From contig JARKQC010000014.1 in NCBI GenBank assembly GCA_029974985.1, positions 1-64,000 on the forward strand: DNA of 64,000 nucleotides, given 5' to 3'. A model generated the notes under the pieces. That model saw only the letters and a list, made by a program, of their open reading frames with translations. It was not told the DNA's origin and ran no database searches. Below are positions 1 to 9,293 of this stretch, in pieces. Each line of letters starts with the position of its first letter. Position 1 is the first letter of the stretch. Origin of the DNA: Bacteroidota bacterium. Its GTDB lineage: Bacteria; Bacteroidota; Ignavibacteria; Kapaibacteriales; UBA2268. The translations under genes and the position numbers were made by a program.

Positions 1-21
1 CACGCGTAATGAATTTTTCAT
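1..21 (-). CDS. Start of a gene running off the left edge
   Basis: Only seven codons are inside the window, reading MKNSLRV on the minus strand. The start is supported by an AAAGGA ribosome-binding sequence at about 31-36, eight bases upstream of the ATG, one of the clearest Shine-Dalgarno matches in this window. Nothing can be said about function. It would be transcribed away from ribD in the same orientation, after a gap of about 300 bases. Confidence 0.4.
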
Positions 22-326
22 TAAAAATATCCTTTAAAAAGTTAAACCAAAATGTTTATAAAAAAATATAATTTTCAAATTTTATACCATAAAATTTCTT
101 TTTCAAAAATCAATAACACAGAAATTAAAAATAAGTTACAATTATTTTTCATTAAATAATTTTCATTAATTCATTAAATTGTACAAGATATTTTAATCAA
201 AAATACAGCACAATCTATTATAAAATATAACATTTAACTATATCAAAATAAATTTATAAAATATTCAATTACAAAATATAAAGACAACAATATTCATATA
301 TTAGTGCATTTATTTTAAAAAAAATA
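22..326. other. Intergenic, about 305 bases, no gene
   Basis: This gap between the end of ribD and the left-edge gene start is extremely AT-rich, with stops in all frames. Apart from the ribosome-binding sequence for the edge gene I see no hairpin, tRNA or repeat. It probably carries the promoter of the edge gene, but I could not place a convincing element. Confidence 0.5.
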
Positions 327-1421
327 TTATTTTTTAAAAAAAATTGAGTGAATATCACTATCAATAATTTTAACTTTTTTCAACTCAAATTTATATACAT
401 CATTAATATCATTAAGTGTAATCATTTCAAAAGGATTACGCGCGTTCCCAAAAATTTTTGGTGCTGTAAATATTTGTAATTCATCAATTAAATTCGATTT
501 TAAAAATGAGGAATAAATCCCAGCTCCGCCTTCAACCATAATAGATGTAATATTGTATTTTTCATATAACTTATTTACTAATTCTTCTAAATTTAGTTGT
601 GCTGTAGAATTTTCACTAATTTCTAAAATAATTGCTCCAAAAGATTTTATTTTCTTAGCTTTTGCTAAATTTGCAGATTTATTATTTGTGCAAATAATTG
701 TTTTAGATTGATTATCAAGTTTAAATATATTAGCTTCGAGTGAAATCACTAAATTTGTATCACAAATAATTCGATAAGGGTCGCGTCCTTTAATCAAACG
801 TACATTTAAAGTTGGGTTATCGGTTAAAATAGTATTTTTACCAACTAATATTGCATCGAATTCGCTACGTAATTTATGAGTTTCTATTCTACTTTTTTCA
901 CAAGTTATCCACTTTGACTCACCATTTTTTAGTGCTATGCAAGCGTCAATAGTTTGTGCAATCTTAAGCATAATATAGGGTTTTTTCTTAATTATATGCT
1001 TAAAAAATATTCTATTTATCCAATCGCATTCTTCTTTGCAAACATCAGTAATTACTTCTATACCCGCATTTTTTATTATTTCAATTCCTTTTCCAGCAAC
1101 AAGTGGATTAGGGTCTTTGCTTCCAACAACTACTCTTTTAAACTTTTTATTTACAATCAATTCCGCACAAGGTGGCGTTTTGCCATAATGACTACACGGT
1201 TCTAAATTTACATAGATTGTACAATCTTCGAAATTATCAATTTTAGCATTATTAATTGCTTCGACCTCTGCATGTGCAGAACCATATTTTTTATGCCAAC
1301 CTTCTGAAATTATTTGATTATCTTTAACAATTACCGCACCAACTTTTGGATTTGGGCTTACATAACCATTACCTTTGTCGGCAAGTTTTAATGCTCGTCT
1401 CATAAATTTATTATGATTCAA
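327..1421 (-). CDS. ribD: Riboflavin biosynthesis deaminase/reductase RibD
   Basis: This is the bifunctional cytoplasmic enzyme that deaminates 2,5-diamino-6-ribosylamino-pyrimidinone phosphate and then reduces its ribose in riboflavin synthesis. The N-terminal cytidine-deaminase-like domain has the zinc signature HAE at residues 50-52 and PC...PPC with Cys76 and Cys85. The reductase domain covers about residues 150-364. Length is normal for the family. The proposed start is TTG at 1421, which overlaps the TGA of the upstream gene as TTGA and has AGGA eight bases before it. An in-frame ATG at 1403 (MRRALKL) is the alternative. Overlap suggests translational coupling to the BsuPI-like gene. 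I saw no FMN riboswitch upstream. Confidence 0.95.
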   Translation of the reverse strand: MNHNKFMRRALKLADKGNGYVSPNPKVGAVIVKDNQIISEGWHKKYGSAHAEVEAINNAKIDNFEDCTIYVNLEPCSHYGKTPPCAELIVNKKFKRVVVGSKDPNPLVAGKGIEIIKNAGIEVITDVCKEECDWINRIFFKHIIKKKPYIMLKIAQTIDACIALKNGESKWITCEKSRIETHKLRSEFDAILVGKNTILTDNPTLNVRLIKGRDPYRIICDTNLVISLEANIFKLDNQSKTIICTNNKSANLAKAKKIKSFGAIILEISENSTAQLNLEELVNKLYEKYNITSIMVEGGAGIYSSFLKSNLIDELQIFTAPKIFGNARNPFEMITLNDINDVYKFELKKVKIIDSDIHSIFFKK

Positions 1422-1885
1422 TTTTCAATCCTAAAATTTATAAATATTGAATAATTCTCTGGTTCGGCAGGAATTAATAATTTTGCAGTATATTCACCTT
1501 TTTTAATTTTTTTTCCGAAATTATCTTTATAGTCCCATTTATATGAGTATTTATAGCTATCGCCAATTTCTTCGGGCTTAACTTTTGCAATTGCCATAAA
1601 ATAGTTTTGCTTATAATTTGAATTAAAAATTAAATTACTATATTCATCATAAATTTCAACGCGAAAATCTTCTGAATTTGGTAAATATTCGCCGCTTTTT
1701 AACTTTATTCTTTTTGCTAAAAGTTCAAATTCAGCAAAATCTTTTAGTTTTAATTCAGCTCTTAATTCCATGAAATTATTTTCTTTATTTTTAATTTTAT
1801 ATGATATTTTGTTACTACAACAATTTTGCAAAAAAAACGTTGCTAACATAATAAAAATGGATAATATAATTATGTTTTTATTCAT
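1418..1885 (-). CDS. Exported BsuPI-domain-like protein
   Basis: A 155-residue protein with a hydrophobic N-terminal signal ending in LQNCC, which could be a poor lipobox (Cys22 or Cys23). The C-terminal half reads as a BsuPI-type domain (intracellular proteinase inhibitor family, a beta-sandwich): EIYDEYSNLIF, then WDYKDNFGKKIKKGEYTAK. Family members in Gram-negative bacteria are usually of unknown role, so I would not infer protease inhibition. Its stop codon overlaps the ribD start, so the two are probably co-transcribed, although no functional link to riboflavin is apparent. Confidence 0.65.
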   Translation of the reverse strand: MNKNIIILSIFIMLATFFLQNCCSNKISYKIKNKENNFMELRAELKLKDFAEFELLAKRIKLKSGEYLPNSEDFRVEIYDEYSNLIFNSNYKQNYFMAIAKVKPEEIGDSYKYSYKWDYKDNFGKKIKKGEYTAKLLIPAEPENYSIFINFRIEN

Positions 1886-1936
1886 TTTTTTATTTTTTAA
1901 ATTGATTTTTATACAAAGAACAAAAATAAAGAGAAT

Positions 1937-2713
1937 ATGAATACATATAAAAAACTTTTTTTAATTTTATTATTTTTTTCTATAAATATTGCTAATTTAA
2001 AATCTCAAGGCACTGCTGGCGACAAAGCTCGCTATGAAACGCGTTTTATAGTTGATATGCCAACTGCGGGGATGCTTCCTAATAATAATTATGCCATTTA
2101 CACTTCCGTTTATCCTAATGGTGGGCTTATGCTTAGTGTAGATTTTGGTATTTTTCAATTTGTAAATGCAGGTATGAGTTATAGTGGTAATAATATCGTA
2201 GGTGATGGGGAAATTGAGTTCCAAAAATTTCCGGGAATTTCTATTAAGGCAAGAATTTTAGATGAAAAAAAATCTTCACCTGCTGTTGTAGGTGGTTTTA
2301 GTAATCAAGGTGCGAGCAATTATTTGGGTAATGGGCGATTTAAAACACATTCACCCGGTTTTTATTTAGCGGCTAGTAAAAATTTTATTTGGGATTTAGG
2401 TAATTTAGCAGTTCACGGCGGTGCAAATTTTTCATTTGACCCTTACCCCAAAGATAGAGCGCCAAATCTTTATTTTGGTGCAGAGCAATCATTGGGAAAC
2501 TTTTTTGCTTTGAATGTTGAATTTAATTTTATGATAGATGAGCTTGAAAATAAATATTATAGTAAAAAAGGGCTTTTAAATGCGGCTATTAGAGCCTCTA
2601 TTGTTAATGGCATTACTGCAGAATTAAAATTTAGAGATTTATTTAATCATGGGCATTATTCCAACGGGCATGAGAGAATTTTAGCACTTGAAATTATCAA
2701 ACATCTTAATTAG
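1937..2713 (+). CDS. Predicted outer-membrane beta-barrel-like protein
   Basis: A 258-residue protein with a signal peptide (residues 1 to about 23, ending NLKSQ). The rest alternates Gly- and aromatic-rich amphipathic strands, for example GLMLSVDFGIFQFVNAGMSYSG and NLYFGAEQSLGNFFALNVEFNF, as expected of an outer-membrane barrel. I do not recognise a named family with certainty; similar proteins occur in Ignavibacteria-type genomes as hypothetical outer-membrane proteins. The gene diverges from the BsuPI-like gene across about 50 bases and converges with the dipeptidase gene, so it is likely transcribed alone. ATG 1937 follows an AAAGAGA sequence. Confidence 0.6.
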   Translation: MNTYKKLFLILLFFSINIANLKSQGTAGDKARYETRFIVDMPTAGMLPNNNYAIYTSVYPNGGLMLSVDFGIFQFVNAGMSYSGNNIVGDGEIEFQKFPGISIKARILDEKKSSPAVVGGFSNQGASNYLGNGRFKTHSPGFYLAASKNFIWDLGNLAVHGGANFSFDPYPKDRAPNLYFGAEQSLGNFFALNVEFNFMIDELENKYYSKKGLLNAAIRASIVNGITAELKFRDLFNHGHYSNGHERILALEIIKHLN

Positions 2714-2727
2714 TTTTTTACAAAAAA

Positions 2728-3438
2728 TTATAAATCTCTAAAATTTATATCCATAAGATAATAGTTTTCCCAGCCTTTGAAATCATAGTGCCACCATTCG
2801 CTTGGGTAAACACTAAAATTATATTTAGACATTATATTTTTGAGTATTTCTCGATTTGTTTTTATTGAATCGGGTAAATTGGGATAATTTGGATGAGCTT
2901 TTTCTGTAAAATCATCGTATTCAGTTGGCATTGGAATTTCTTGACCTGTTGATAAATCAATTATACTCAAATCAACTGCACAAGCTCTATTATGACGTGA
3001 ACCATACCAAGGCGCCGCTACAAAATTTGTATCTTTATAAATTTCATAAAATTTCTTTGTTATGCTATATGGACGGTAAGCATCAAAAATTTTTAAGCCA
3101 AGATTTTTAATTTTTAATTCTTGCTGAATTTCCTTCAAAGCTTTTGCGGCGGGAAGTCGTAAATACATTAAGTTAGTGTCATATACTTTTTGTTTAGTAA
3201 AATTATTCGTTGTTGCATAACGAACATCTAATACGATGTCTGGAATATATTCTTTAAGATTAATTAATTTATTATTAGAATCAAATTGAATAGTTTTTAG
3301 ATAATCGCTTGTTTTTGTAATTACTTTTAATCCATATTCATTAGGCTCAATATTTATATCATTTTGTGGTTCGGTACTTTCCGAACAAGATATAAGAATA
3401 ATAAACGCAAGTATAAAAATTAAATTAAATCTTTTCAT
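2728..3438 (-). CDS. D-Ala-D-Ala dipeptidase lipoprotein (VanX/DdpX family, M15D)
   Basis: This zinc peptidase should cleave D-alanyl-D-alanine, a breakdown product of peptidoglycan crosslinking. The family signature is complete: Arg122 in YRP, the zinc ligands His149 and Asp156 in SRHNRACAVD, the catalytic Glu214 and third ligand His217 in EWWH. Residues 1-18 form a lipoprotein signal ending ILISC, which places the enzyme in the periplasm. I chose ATG 3438, which starts the signal peptide; a TTG at 3474 would add twelve unneeded residues. It lies 46 bases downstream of the hexosaminidase gene on the same strand and is probably in its operon. VanX-like resistance genes vanH/vanA are absent, so recycling or wall remodelling is the likelier role. 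Confidence 0.85.
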   Translation of the reverse strand: MKRFNLIFILAFIILISCSESTEPQNDINIEPNEYGLKVITKTSDYLKTIQFDSNNKLINLKEYIPDIVLDVRYATTNNFTKQKVYDTNLMYLRLPAAKALKEIQQELKIKNLGLKIFDAYRPYSITKKFYEIYKDTNFVAAPWYGSRHNRACAVDLSIIDLSTGQEIPMPTEYDDFTEKAHPNYPNLPDSIKTNREILKNIMSKYNFSVYPSEWWHYDFKGWENYYLMDINFRDL

Positions 3439-3484
3439 AATAAAATTAATTATGTTATAAAAAATAAAATGCAAAATATATATT

Positions 3485-5698
3485 TTATTTCATAATAACA
3501 AATTTTTGATATTTTTGTAAATAATCACTTTTAATAAAAATCGAATATACGCCTTGTTCTAAGTTTTGAATATTTATTCTTTCTACTGATAGATTTTTTG
3601 CACAATTTATTTTATTTGAATATCTTTGATTTCCATAAATATCAAAAATATTAATTTCAATATCATCTATACAATAATCATTAACATCTAAATCAATATA
3701 TGTATATGCTGGGTTTGGGGATATTTTGATTTTATTATAATTATGTTGTTCAACATTAGAATCTCCTAAATATAATTTCCCATAAGCCTCAATTTCCCAT
3801 ATTGCAAAAACACTATCTAATTCGTTTGTTGATTTTAAATCAATTTTAAGATATTTAGCAATAGCAGTTAAATTCTTAATTTCAAATATTTTCTTATTAA
3901 TTTCTGAAAAAGGAAGTTCTTCCCATTCTAAAGAATCTTTTGAAAATGAAATTGAAAATTCTTTTGGATAATTTTTCATAAATACAAATTTTAAAGAATC
4001 TATTTTATATAAACTATCTAAATCAATTATAATCCATTCGTTATTATTTGATTTACTATTCCAACAAGTATTATAAGAAGCATCATTAATGTTATAAGCT
4101 GGATTTATTAAATCATTACTATTTGATGAAGTCCAAATTTTCTTTTTCCAGCATAAATTATCGGGTATTGGATTTGTTGGAAAATTTACTTGTGGTGCTA
4201 ATCCAATATTATCACAAATTACTTTAAATTCTGAATATGTATCAACAAGAAGTGGTCCACCCCATAATTTCGTAGAAAACGCGCGTAATGTATTACGAAT
4301 TTCATTAGCAATATGCCCTTCTGTTTCCATATTTGGGCTATCGCACCAAATATGAAATCTTGCTCCTAAATTTTGCTTATGGTCTAATGGAACTTTTCTA
4401 TTTTCATTATATATATTAGGTAAAAATTTTTCATATAAAAATTCATTATATCCAGTCCAACCGCTTCCAAGAATATAATAAAGAAAATTAATTGCTGAAT
4501 TACATATATAAAAACCCTCTTCGATTAATTCATTTGGCATATCCTTGCCTTCCCAATAGTCAACAATAATATTTGTATCAATTTTAACTTTATTCTGAAG
4601 CTTATAATTATTTTTTATACGAATACAATCATTATAAATTCTCAATGTTTTACCATAAGATCGTACAATTTTATTTGCCCAATTAATAAAATCAAAATAT
4701 GCGTCTAATGCAATAGCATCATTTCCATAATGCTTTTGTGCATAGTTAAGAAATTGAGGAAATTCATCAAGCTCAGTATAAATATATTCATCAGCACCTA
4801 AATGCCAATATGGACTATCAAAAAGTTCGATATATTCTTCAATAATCTTTTTAATGAATTTTCTTGCTGTATCGAGAGTAATATCAATTTTTGAATGATG
4901 AACTTGCCCATATTTATTTTTCAAACATAGTGTATCACGTTGATTTATAAGTAAAGCTCCCATATGAGCGGGCATATCAATCACGGGAACAATTTTTACG
5001 TGATATTTATTTGCTAATTTGATTAAATCTCGAATTTCTTGCTTTGTATAATGTTGTTTCGAGCTAATCATAGGGTCGGTCGAGGATTCGAGCCGAAAAT
5101 CATAATTATCACTTAAATAAAAATAGAAGTAATTCATTTTTAAATAAGAAAGTTCTTTAATATGATTTTCTAACCAAGATATTGAAAAATATTTTCGCCC
5201 GTTATCTACTTGCAATGCACGTTCTTTTCTATCTGGAAAATCTTTAATAAAACCACTTGGGATTGTATTGTTTAGTTTAAAAAGCTGTAAAAGCGTTCGA
5301 GTAGCATAAAATATTCCTTTTTTTGTTGGCGCTATTATAACAATATGATCTGTAATTGACATCGTATAGCCTTCGTCCCCAAGGTCAGCATCATTATCTT
5401 TGATGGTGAAATAAATATCACCATTAATAGGTTTGCTACCATTTAGAACAATTAACTCAAAGCCATACATAGATAGTAAATCTTCGTTAAAAGTTCTAAT
5501 ATCATCAATTAAATCATCATAATCATTTTCTGAAATAATTATGCGATTATATTTGCGAAAATTATAATTTCCATCTGTTCTTATCCATTGTCTTAACGAC
5601 GGAATTGTAATAGGTTGATTCTGAGCCGATTTTAAAATATTAGGCAAAATAATCAAAATAAATAAACACAAAATTTTTTTTCTCATAATTTTTATCAT
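3485..5698 (-). CDS. Secreted GH20 beta-N-acetylhexosaminidase with T9SS sorting domain
   Basis: A 737-residue secreted glycosidase. After a signal peptide (about residues 1-25) comes a GH20b-type N-terminal domain and a GH20 TIM barrel, with the catalytic Asp-Glu pair near residues 301-302 in WHLGADEY and a conserved DMPAHMG strand. Residues about 520-640 resemble an F5/8 type C (discoidin) carbohydrate-binding domain. The last ~80 residues have the type IX secretion type A sorting-domain pattern: SPNPAYTYIDL near the start and a GVYSIFI strand near the end. It should remove terminal GlcNAc or GalNAc residues outside the cell. A GAGAC-N15-GTGTTACTAT element lies about 38 bases upstream, matching the one in front of the ECF sigma operon. 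Confidence 0.9.
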   Translation of the reverse strand: MIKIMRKKILCLFILIILPNILKSAQNQPITIPSLRQWIRTDGNYNFRKYNRIIISENDYDDLIDDIRTFNEDLLSMYGFELIVLNGSKPINGDIYFTIKDNDADLGDEGYTMSITDHIVIIAPTKKGIFYATRTLLQLFKLNNTIPSGFIKDFPDRKERALQVDNGRKYFSISWLENHIKELSYLKMNYFYFYLSDNYDFRLESSTDPMISSKQHYTKQEIRDLIKLANKYHVKIVPVIDMPAHMGALLINQRDTLCLKNKYGQVHHSKIDITLDTARKFIKKIIEEYIELFDSPYWHLGADEYIYTELDEFPQFLNYAQKHYGNDAIALDAYFDFINWANKIVRSYGKTLRIYNDCIRIKNNYKLQNKVKIDTNIIVDYWEGKDMPNELIEEGFYICNSAINFLYYILGSGWTGYNEFLYEKFLPNIYNENRKVPLDHKQNLGARFHIWCDSPNMETEGHIANEIRNTLRAFSTKLWGGPLLVDTYSEFKVICDNIGLAPQVNFPTNPIPDNLCWKKKIWTSSNSNDLINPAYNINDASYNTCWNSKSNNNEWIIIDLDSLYKIDSLKFVFMKNYPKEFSISFSKDSLEWEELPFSEINKKIFEIKNLTAIAKYLKIDLKSTNELDSVFAIWEIEAYGKLYLGDSNVEQHNYNKIKISPNPAYTYIDLDVNDYCIDDIEINIFDIYGNQRYSNKINCAKNLSVERINIQNLEQGVYSIFIKSDYLQKYQKFVIMK

Positions 5699-6032
5699 AT
5701 AATTTTAAAATTTAAATTTTACTATATCATATATAATAGTAACACATCAAAATCAATTTTGTCTCAAAAAAAGTAAAAAAAATCCATTATATACCTCTTT
5801 TTTTTAAATATTATTTATTTTTGCTAAAATTTTTGAAAAGTTATTTTTAATCGAGACATTTAAATTAAAAAATGTTATTTAATATACATTTTTCCAATCA
5901 GCATAATTATTTAAATTTTCAAACAATTAGAAATCTTAATAAAAAATTAGAAATTATTTTAATATTATTAAAGTAAAAAATATAGGAATACGTTTTTAAG
6001 TGAATTGTTTTTTTTAATAATTATAGTATTAT
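5699..6032. other. Intergenic, 334 bases between divergent genes
   Basis: This divergent gap holds the ECF-type promoter for the hexosaminidase at its left end and presumably the terC promoter at its right end. The remainder is AT-rich sequence without an open frame, clear hairpin or riboswitch-like structure. I looked for a manganese riboswitch before terC and saw no support for one. Confidence 0.6.
5736..5765 (-). promoter_or_regulatory. Putative ECF-sigma promoter, copy 1
   Basis: On the minus strand GAGAC (5765-5761) is followed after exactly 15 bases by GTGTTACTAT (5745-5736), then about 38 bases to the hexosaminidase ATG. The same two blocks with the same spacing occur at 18575-18604 in front of the ECF sigma operon, and the spacer and upstream T-rich tract also match. 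Spacing and position fit a -35/-10 pair for an extracytoplasmic-function sigma factor. Recognition by the window's sigma factor is inference. Confidence 0.6.
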
Positions 6033-7013
6033 ATGGGCGAAAATTTATTATTATTAGTTTCGGGCATTATTATTTTAATAATGCTAATTATTGATTTAGG
6101 TGTTTTTAATAAAGAAGCACATAAAGTTAGCTCAAAAGAGGCATTAATTTGGACTATTGTTTGGGTATTAATTGCTCTTGGATTTTCATTTTTCATTTAT
6201 GAGAATTATGGTTGGCAAAAAACATCACAATATTTGGCGGCATATTTTGTCGAAAAATCGCTTTCAGTTGATAATTTATTCGTATTTGTAATTATTTTTT
6301 CATTTTTTAATATTCCAGCTAAATATCAGCACAAAGTTTTATATTGGGGCATAGTTGGTGCGATAGTTTTCAGAGCAATCTTTATTTTCACGGGGATTTG
6401 GCTTGTTGAACTTACTTACTTACCGCCAATCACAATATTTAATCAAGAGCATATTTTTAATCCAATTCTAATTACATTTGGTATAATTTTACTCGTAGCT
6501 GGTATAAAAACATTCTCAAAGAATGGTGATAATGAGGATTTTTCAGACAATTGGACTTTTAAACTAATAAATAAATATATTAGAATAACTGACCAATACG
6601 ATGGAGATAAATTATTGACAAAAATTGATGGAAAGCTATTTGCAACGCCGCTTTTAGCTACTATCTTTATAATAGAATTAACAGATATTGTATTTGCAGT
6701 TGATTCGATACCGGCAATTTTTGGCATATCCAAAGACCCAATAATTTTATATACCTCAAATATTTTTGCTATACTTGGGCTTAGAGCTTTATACTTTTTA
6801 TTAGCAAATTCTATGGAAATGTTTTCTTATCTTAAATACGGGCTTGGCATAATATTATCATTTATAGGATTAAAAATGATATTATCTGATTTCATTCATA
6901 TTGACTCGACTTTATCGCTTGTAATTGTATTATCAATTTTAATAATATCAATATTAATTTCAATTTTTAAACCAGTTCAAAATCAAAATATTTTAAAAGA
7001 AAACGAAAAATAA
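6033..7013 (+). CDS. TerC family integral membrane protein
   Basis: A 326-residue inner-membrane protein of the TerC/Alx family, whose characterised members export manganese or other metal ions and which was named from tellurite resistance. The family pattern is seen in the paired acidic motifs inside membrane helices: EKSLSVDNLFVF near residues 72-83 and IELTDIVFAVDSIPAIF near residues 210-227. I count about eight to nine hydrophobic helices with a short soluble loop near 155-200. It is followed by a good terminator at 7042-7080, so it is likely a single-gene unit. Tellurite resistance itself should not be assumed. Confidence 0.9.
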   Translation: MGENLLLLVSGIIILIMLIIDLGVFNKEAHKVSSKEALIWTIVWVLIALGFSFFIYENYGWQKTSQYLAAYFVEKSLSVDNLFVFVIIFSFFNIPAKYQHKVLYWGIVGAIVFRAIFIFTGIWLVELTYLPPITIFNQEHIFNPILITFGIILLVAGIKTFSKNGDNEDFSDNWTFKLINKYIRITDQYDGDKLLTKIDGKLFATPLLATIFIIELTDIVFAVDSIPAIFGISKDPIILYTSNIFAILGLRALYFLLANSMEMFSYLKYGLGIILSFIGLKMILSDFIHIDSTLSLVIVLSILIISILISIFKPVQNQNILKENEK

Positions 7014-7041
7014 TTTTTGAAAATATTATATACCACAGCTT

Positions 7042-7080
7042 AAAAGTCTGATATTTAATATAATGTCGGGCTTTTTTGTT
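7042..7080 (+). terminator. Rho-independent terminator after terC
   Basis: AAAAGTCTGA (7042-7051) pairs with TCGGGCTTTT (7066-7075) through Watson-Crick and G-U pairs, around a 14-base loop, and is followed by a T run. Confidence 0.75.
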
Positions 7081-7117
7081 GGTAGTAGAGTAGAACAAAC
7101 ATCCTTGCTTTTCTTGT
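7078..7117 (+). repeat. Possible dispersed intergenic repeat, copy A
   Basis: Starts with GTTGGTAG just after the terC terminator and continues with ACAAACATCCTTGCTT. It resembles 44301-44326, GTTGTTAG ... AAACATCTTGCTTGTC, which also follows a terminator. The copies are imperfect. Confidence 0.3.
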
Positions 7118-7294
7118 TTTAATTATCATTCTAATACATACGAAGTATAACAAAATATAAAATAAAAGTATAATTTTACTTTTTTCTTTTTTTATTCCAA
7201 ATAATTTTTTACTTTTGGATTATCTTAATTTTAGTTATTCCAAAATAAAATTTAGACTATAATAAAATTGTAACATCTATTAGATAGATATAAT

Positions 7295-7852
7295 ATGAGC
7301 GGACATAGTTTACTTCTAACAATCTTTTTAGCCTCAGCAGTATTAATAGGTACAATATTTTACTATATATACTCAACATCGCTAAAGCCAAAAAACGATA
7401 CTAATGGTGTAAAAAATCCAACGCAAAAAAGATTCTTCTTTTTTGCGATTTTAGCTTTTGTTGTTATTGTTCTACTTACGATAACAATTCCAAAATCACC
7501 ATATTTTATATTTGCTAATGAAACTCCTTCAAAAGTTGTTTACGTTGCGGCAAGGCAATTTAGTTTTGCAATGTCTTACAAAGCAATTGACCCCAAAGGT
7601 GAGATTGAGGATGTGCCAATCGAGCTTAATGTGGGAGATTTAGTAGAATTCCGAGTAACGAGTTTAGACGTTAATCACGGATTTGGAGTTTATAACGATA
7701 AAGCAGAGCTTTTAACACAAACTCAGGCAATGCCGGGTTATGTTAATCGCTTACGCTGGAAATTTACCGAGCCGGGCACATATCATATTCTATGCCTTGA
7801 ATATTGTGGAGCGGCTCATTCATTAATGAGAACACAATTCACAGTTAAATGA
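7295..7852 (+). CDS. Heme-copper reductase subunit II with CuA site
   Basis: A 185-residue protein with two N-terminal membrane helices (about residues 5-27 and 47-66) and a cupredoxin domain facing the periplasm. All ligands of a binuclear CuA centre are present: His128, Cys167, Glu169 (backbone), Cys171, His175 and Met178 in CLEYCGAAHSLM. It would accept electrons from a cytochrome c or blue copper protein and pass them to subunit I, encoded eight bases downstream. Size and architecture resemble B-family (ba3-like) subunit II and the NorY subunit of sNOR clusters. Which terminal acceptor is reduced depends on subunit I. Confidence 0.9.
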   Translation: MSGHSLLLTIFLASAVLIGTIFYYIYSTSLKPKNDTNGVKNPTQKRFFFFAILAFVVIVLLTITIPKSPYFIFANETPSKVVYVAARQFSFAMSYKAIDPKGEIEDVPIELNVGDLVEFRVTSLDVNHGFGVYNDKAELLTQTQAMPGYVNRLRWKFTEPGTYHILCLEYCGAAHSLMRTQFTVK

Positions 7853-7859
7853 TAGTATT

Positions 7860-9293
7860 ATGGAAAATTTATCTCTAAAAAAAGTTACATCTGCATGGAT
7901 TATTACGATATTAACTTTATTCGTATTAGCCATAACATTTGGTATAACTATGCGACTTAATCAGGGAAATGATATTAGTATTTCACCTGTAAATTTTTAT
8001 TCTTTAATGACTGTTCACGGTCTGACGATGATTGGAATTTGGTCTGTTGCCGGAATGGTTGCAGTTAATTACTTACTTGCCCGTTATGTAAAAGTCTCAG
8101 TAAAATTGAATACTTTTTCTTTGATTTTTACTGCTATTGGTATTATTATGCTATGGGTTGCCGCATTTATTGGCAAATTCCACGCGGGCTGGACATTTTT
8201 ATACCCATTACCATTTCAAATAGCTTGGGAAAAATGGGCAACGCCGATGTTTTTATTTAGTTTGGTTGTTATGGGTACGTCGTGGCTTGTATGGTCAATT
8301 GGTATGATTCTTCAAATTTTGAAAAAATACTCACTAAAACAAACTTTCGCATGGCAACATTTTTCGAAAAATCCAAGTGTTGAAACTCCACCCTTAATTC
8401 TTATAACAACAGTTTCACTAATTGGTATTATTGTATGCTTGCTTACAGCTGTACTTCTTCTTGTGCTGCTTTTTGCAGAGTATTATTCTTCTGGTTCATT
8501 TGTTAATGACCCTCTATTAATGAAAAATCTTACTTATTTCTTTGGGCATACCTTAGCAAACGAATCTCTTTATCTTGGTTTAGCCGCGTTATATGAACTA
8601 ATGCCCGAAGTAAGTGGAAAACCTAAATTAAAAACTACTTGGTATGTAGCACTCGGTTGGAATAGTACATTAGTATTTGTTTTAACTGCATTTTTCCATC
8701 ATTTATATATGGATTTTGTTCAACCATTAGGTTTTCAGATGATTGGTCAATTTGCATCATATTTTGCAAGTATTCCAGCGGCGACGGTAACGGCATTTAG
8801 TGTGATTATGCTTGTTTTAAGAAATAGAATCGAATGGTCTCTTACCAATATACTCTTTTTTATTGGCGTTGTAGGTTGGGTAATAGGTGGAGTTGGTGCA
8901 GTTATTGACGCAACGGTTACAAATAATGTTATATTACACAATACTTTATGGGTGCCAGCACATTTTCATACATATAATGCGATGGGTAATGTATTATTCT
9001 GTTTAGCATTTTTTAATTGGGCGGCGAATGAATTTACAAACAATCAAGATATTTTCAAAAATTATAAATTAACAATAAAGCTGCTATTAATTGGTGGATT
9101 CGGATTTGTATTAATGTTTTATTTCGGCGGTGCATATTCTGTTCCACGCAGATTTGCAATTTATCCAAGTGAATTTACTTATGCGAGTTATTTTGCAAAA
9201 TTCGGGGCGCTTTTTGCACTAATTTACCTAATTGCTATATTATTTATCTTTTATGATATATTGAAAAAATGTATAAAAACGCTATCATATTAA
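7860..9293 (+). CDS. Heme-copper reductase subunit I, candidate sNOR-type nitric oxide reductase
   Basis: A 477-residue polytopic membrane protein of the heme-copper superfamily. Metal ligands are complete: His53 and His370 for the low-spin heme, His368 for the high-spin heme, and CuB or FeB ligands His230, His280 and His281. The residue four after His230, a tyrosine crosslinked to this histidine in B-family oxygen reductases, is Asn234, followed by Glu235 (GHTLANESLY). Loss of that tyrosine is a hallmark of nitric oxide reductases in this superfamily. The order CuA subunit, catalytic subunit, SenC matches the norSY-senC clusters described in ammonia oxidisers. An oxygen reductase with a relocated tyrosine cannot be excluded from sequence alone. 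Confidence 0.85.
   Translation: MENLSLKKVTSAWIITILTLFVLAITFGITMRLNQGNDISISPVNFYSLMTVHGLTMIGIWSVAGMVAVNYLLARYVKVSVKLNTFSLIFTAIGIIMLWVAAFIGKFHAGWTFLYPLPFQIAWEKWATPMFLFSLVVMGTSWLVWSIGMILQILKKYSLKQTFAWQHFSKNPSVETPPLILITTVSLIGIIVCLLTAVLLLVLLFAEYYSSGSFVNDPLLMKNLTYFFGHTLANESLYLGLAALYELMPEVSGKPKLKTTWYVALGWNSTLVFVLTAFFHHLYMDFVQPLGFQMIGQFASYFASIPAATVTAFSVIMLVLRNRIEWSLTNILFFIGVVGWVIGGVGAVIDATVTNNVILHNTLWVPAHFHTYNAMGNVLFCLAFFNWAANEFTNNQDIFKNYKLTIKLLLIGGFGFVLMFYFGGAYSVPRRFAIYPSEFTYASYFAKFGALFALIYLIAILFIFYDILKKCIKTLSY

Noticed and set aside
1422..1936. FMN riboswitch controlling ribD
   Set aside because: No space exists directly before ribD, and the short gap upstream of the BsuPI-like gene (1886-1936) lacks the conserved RFN element.
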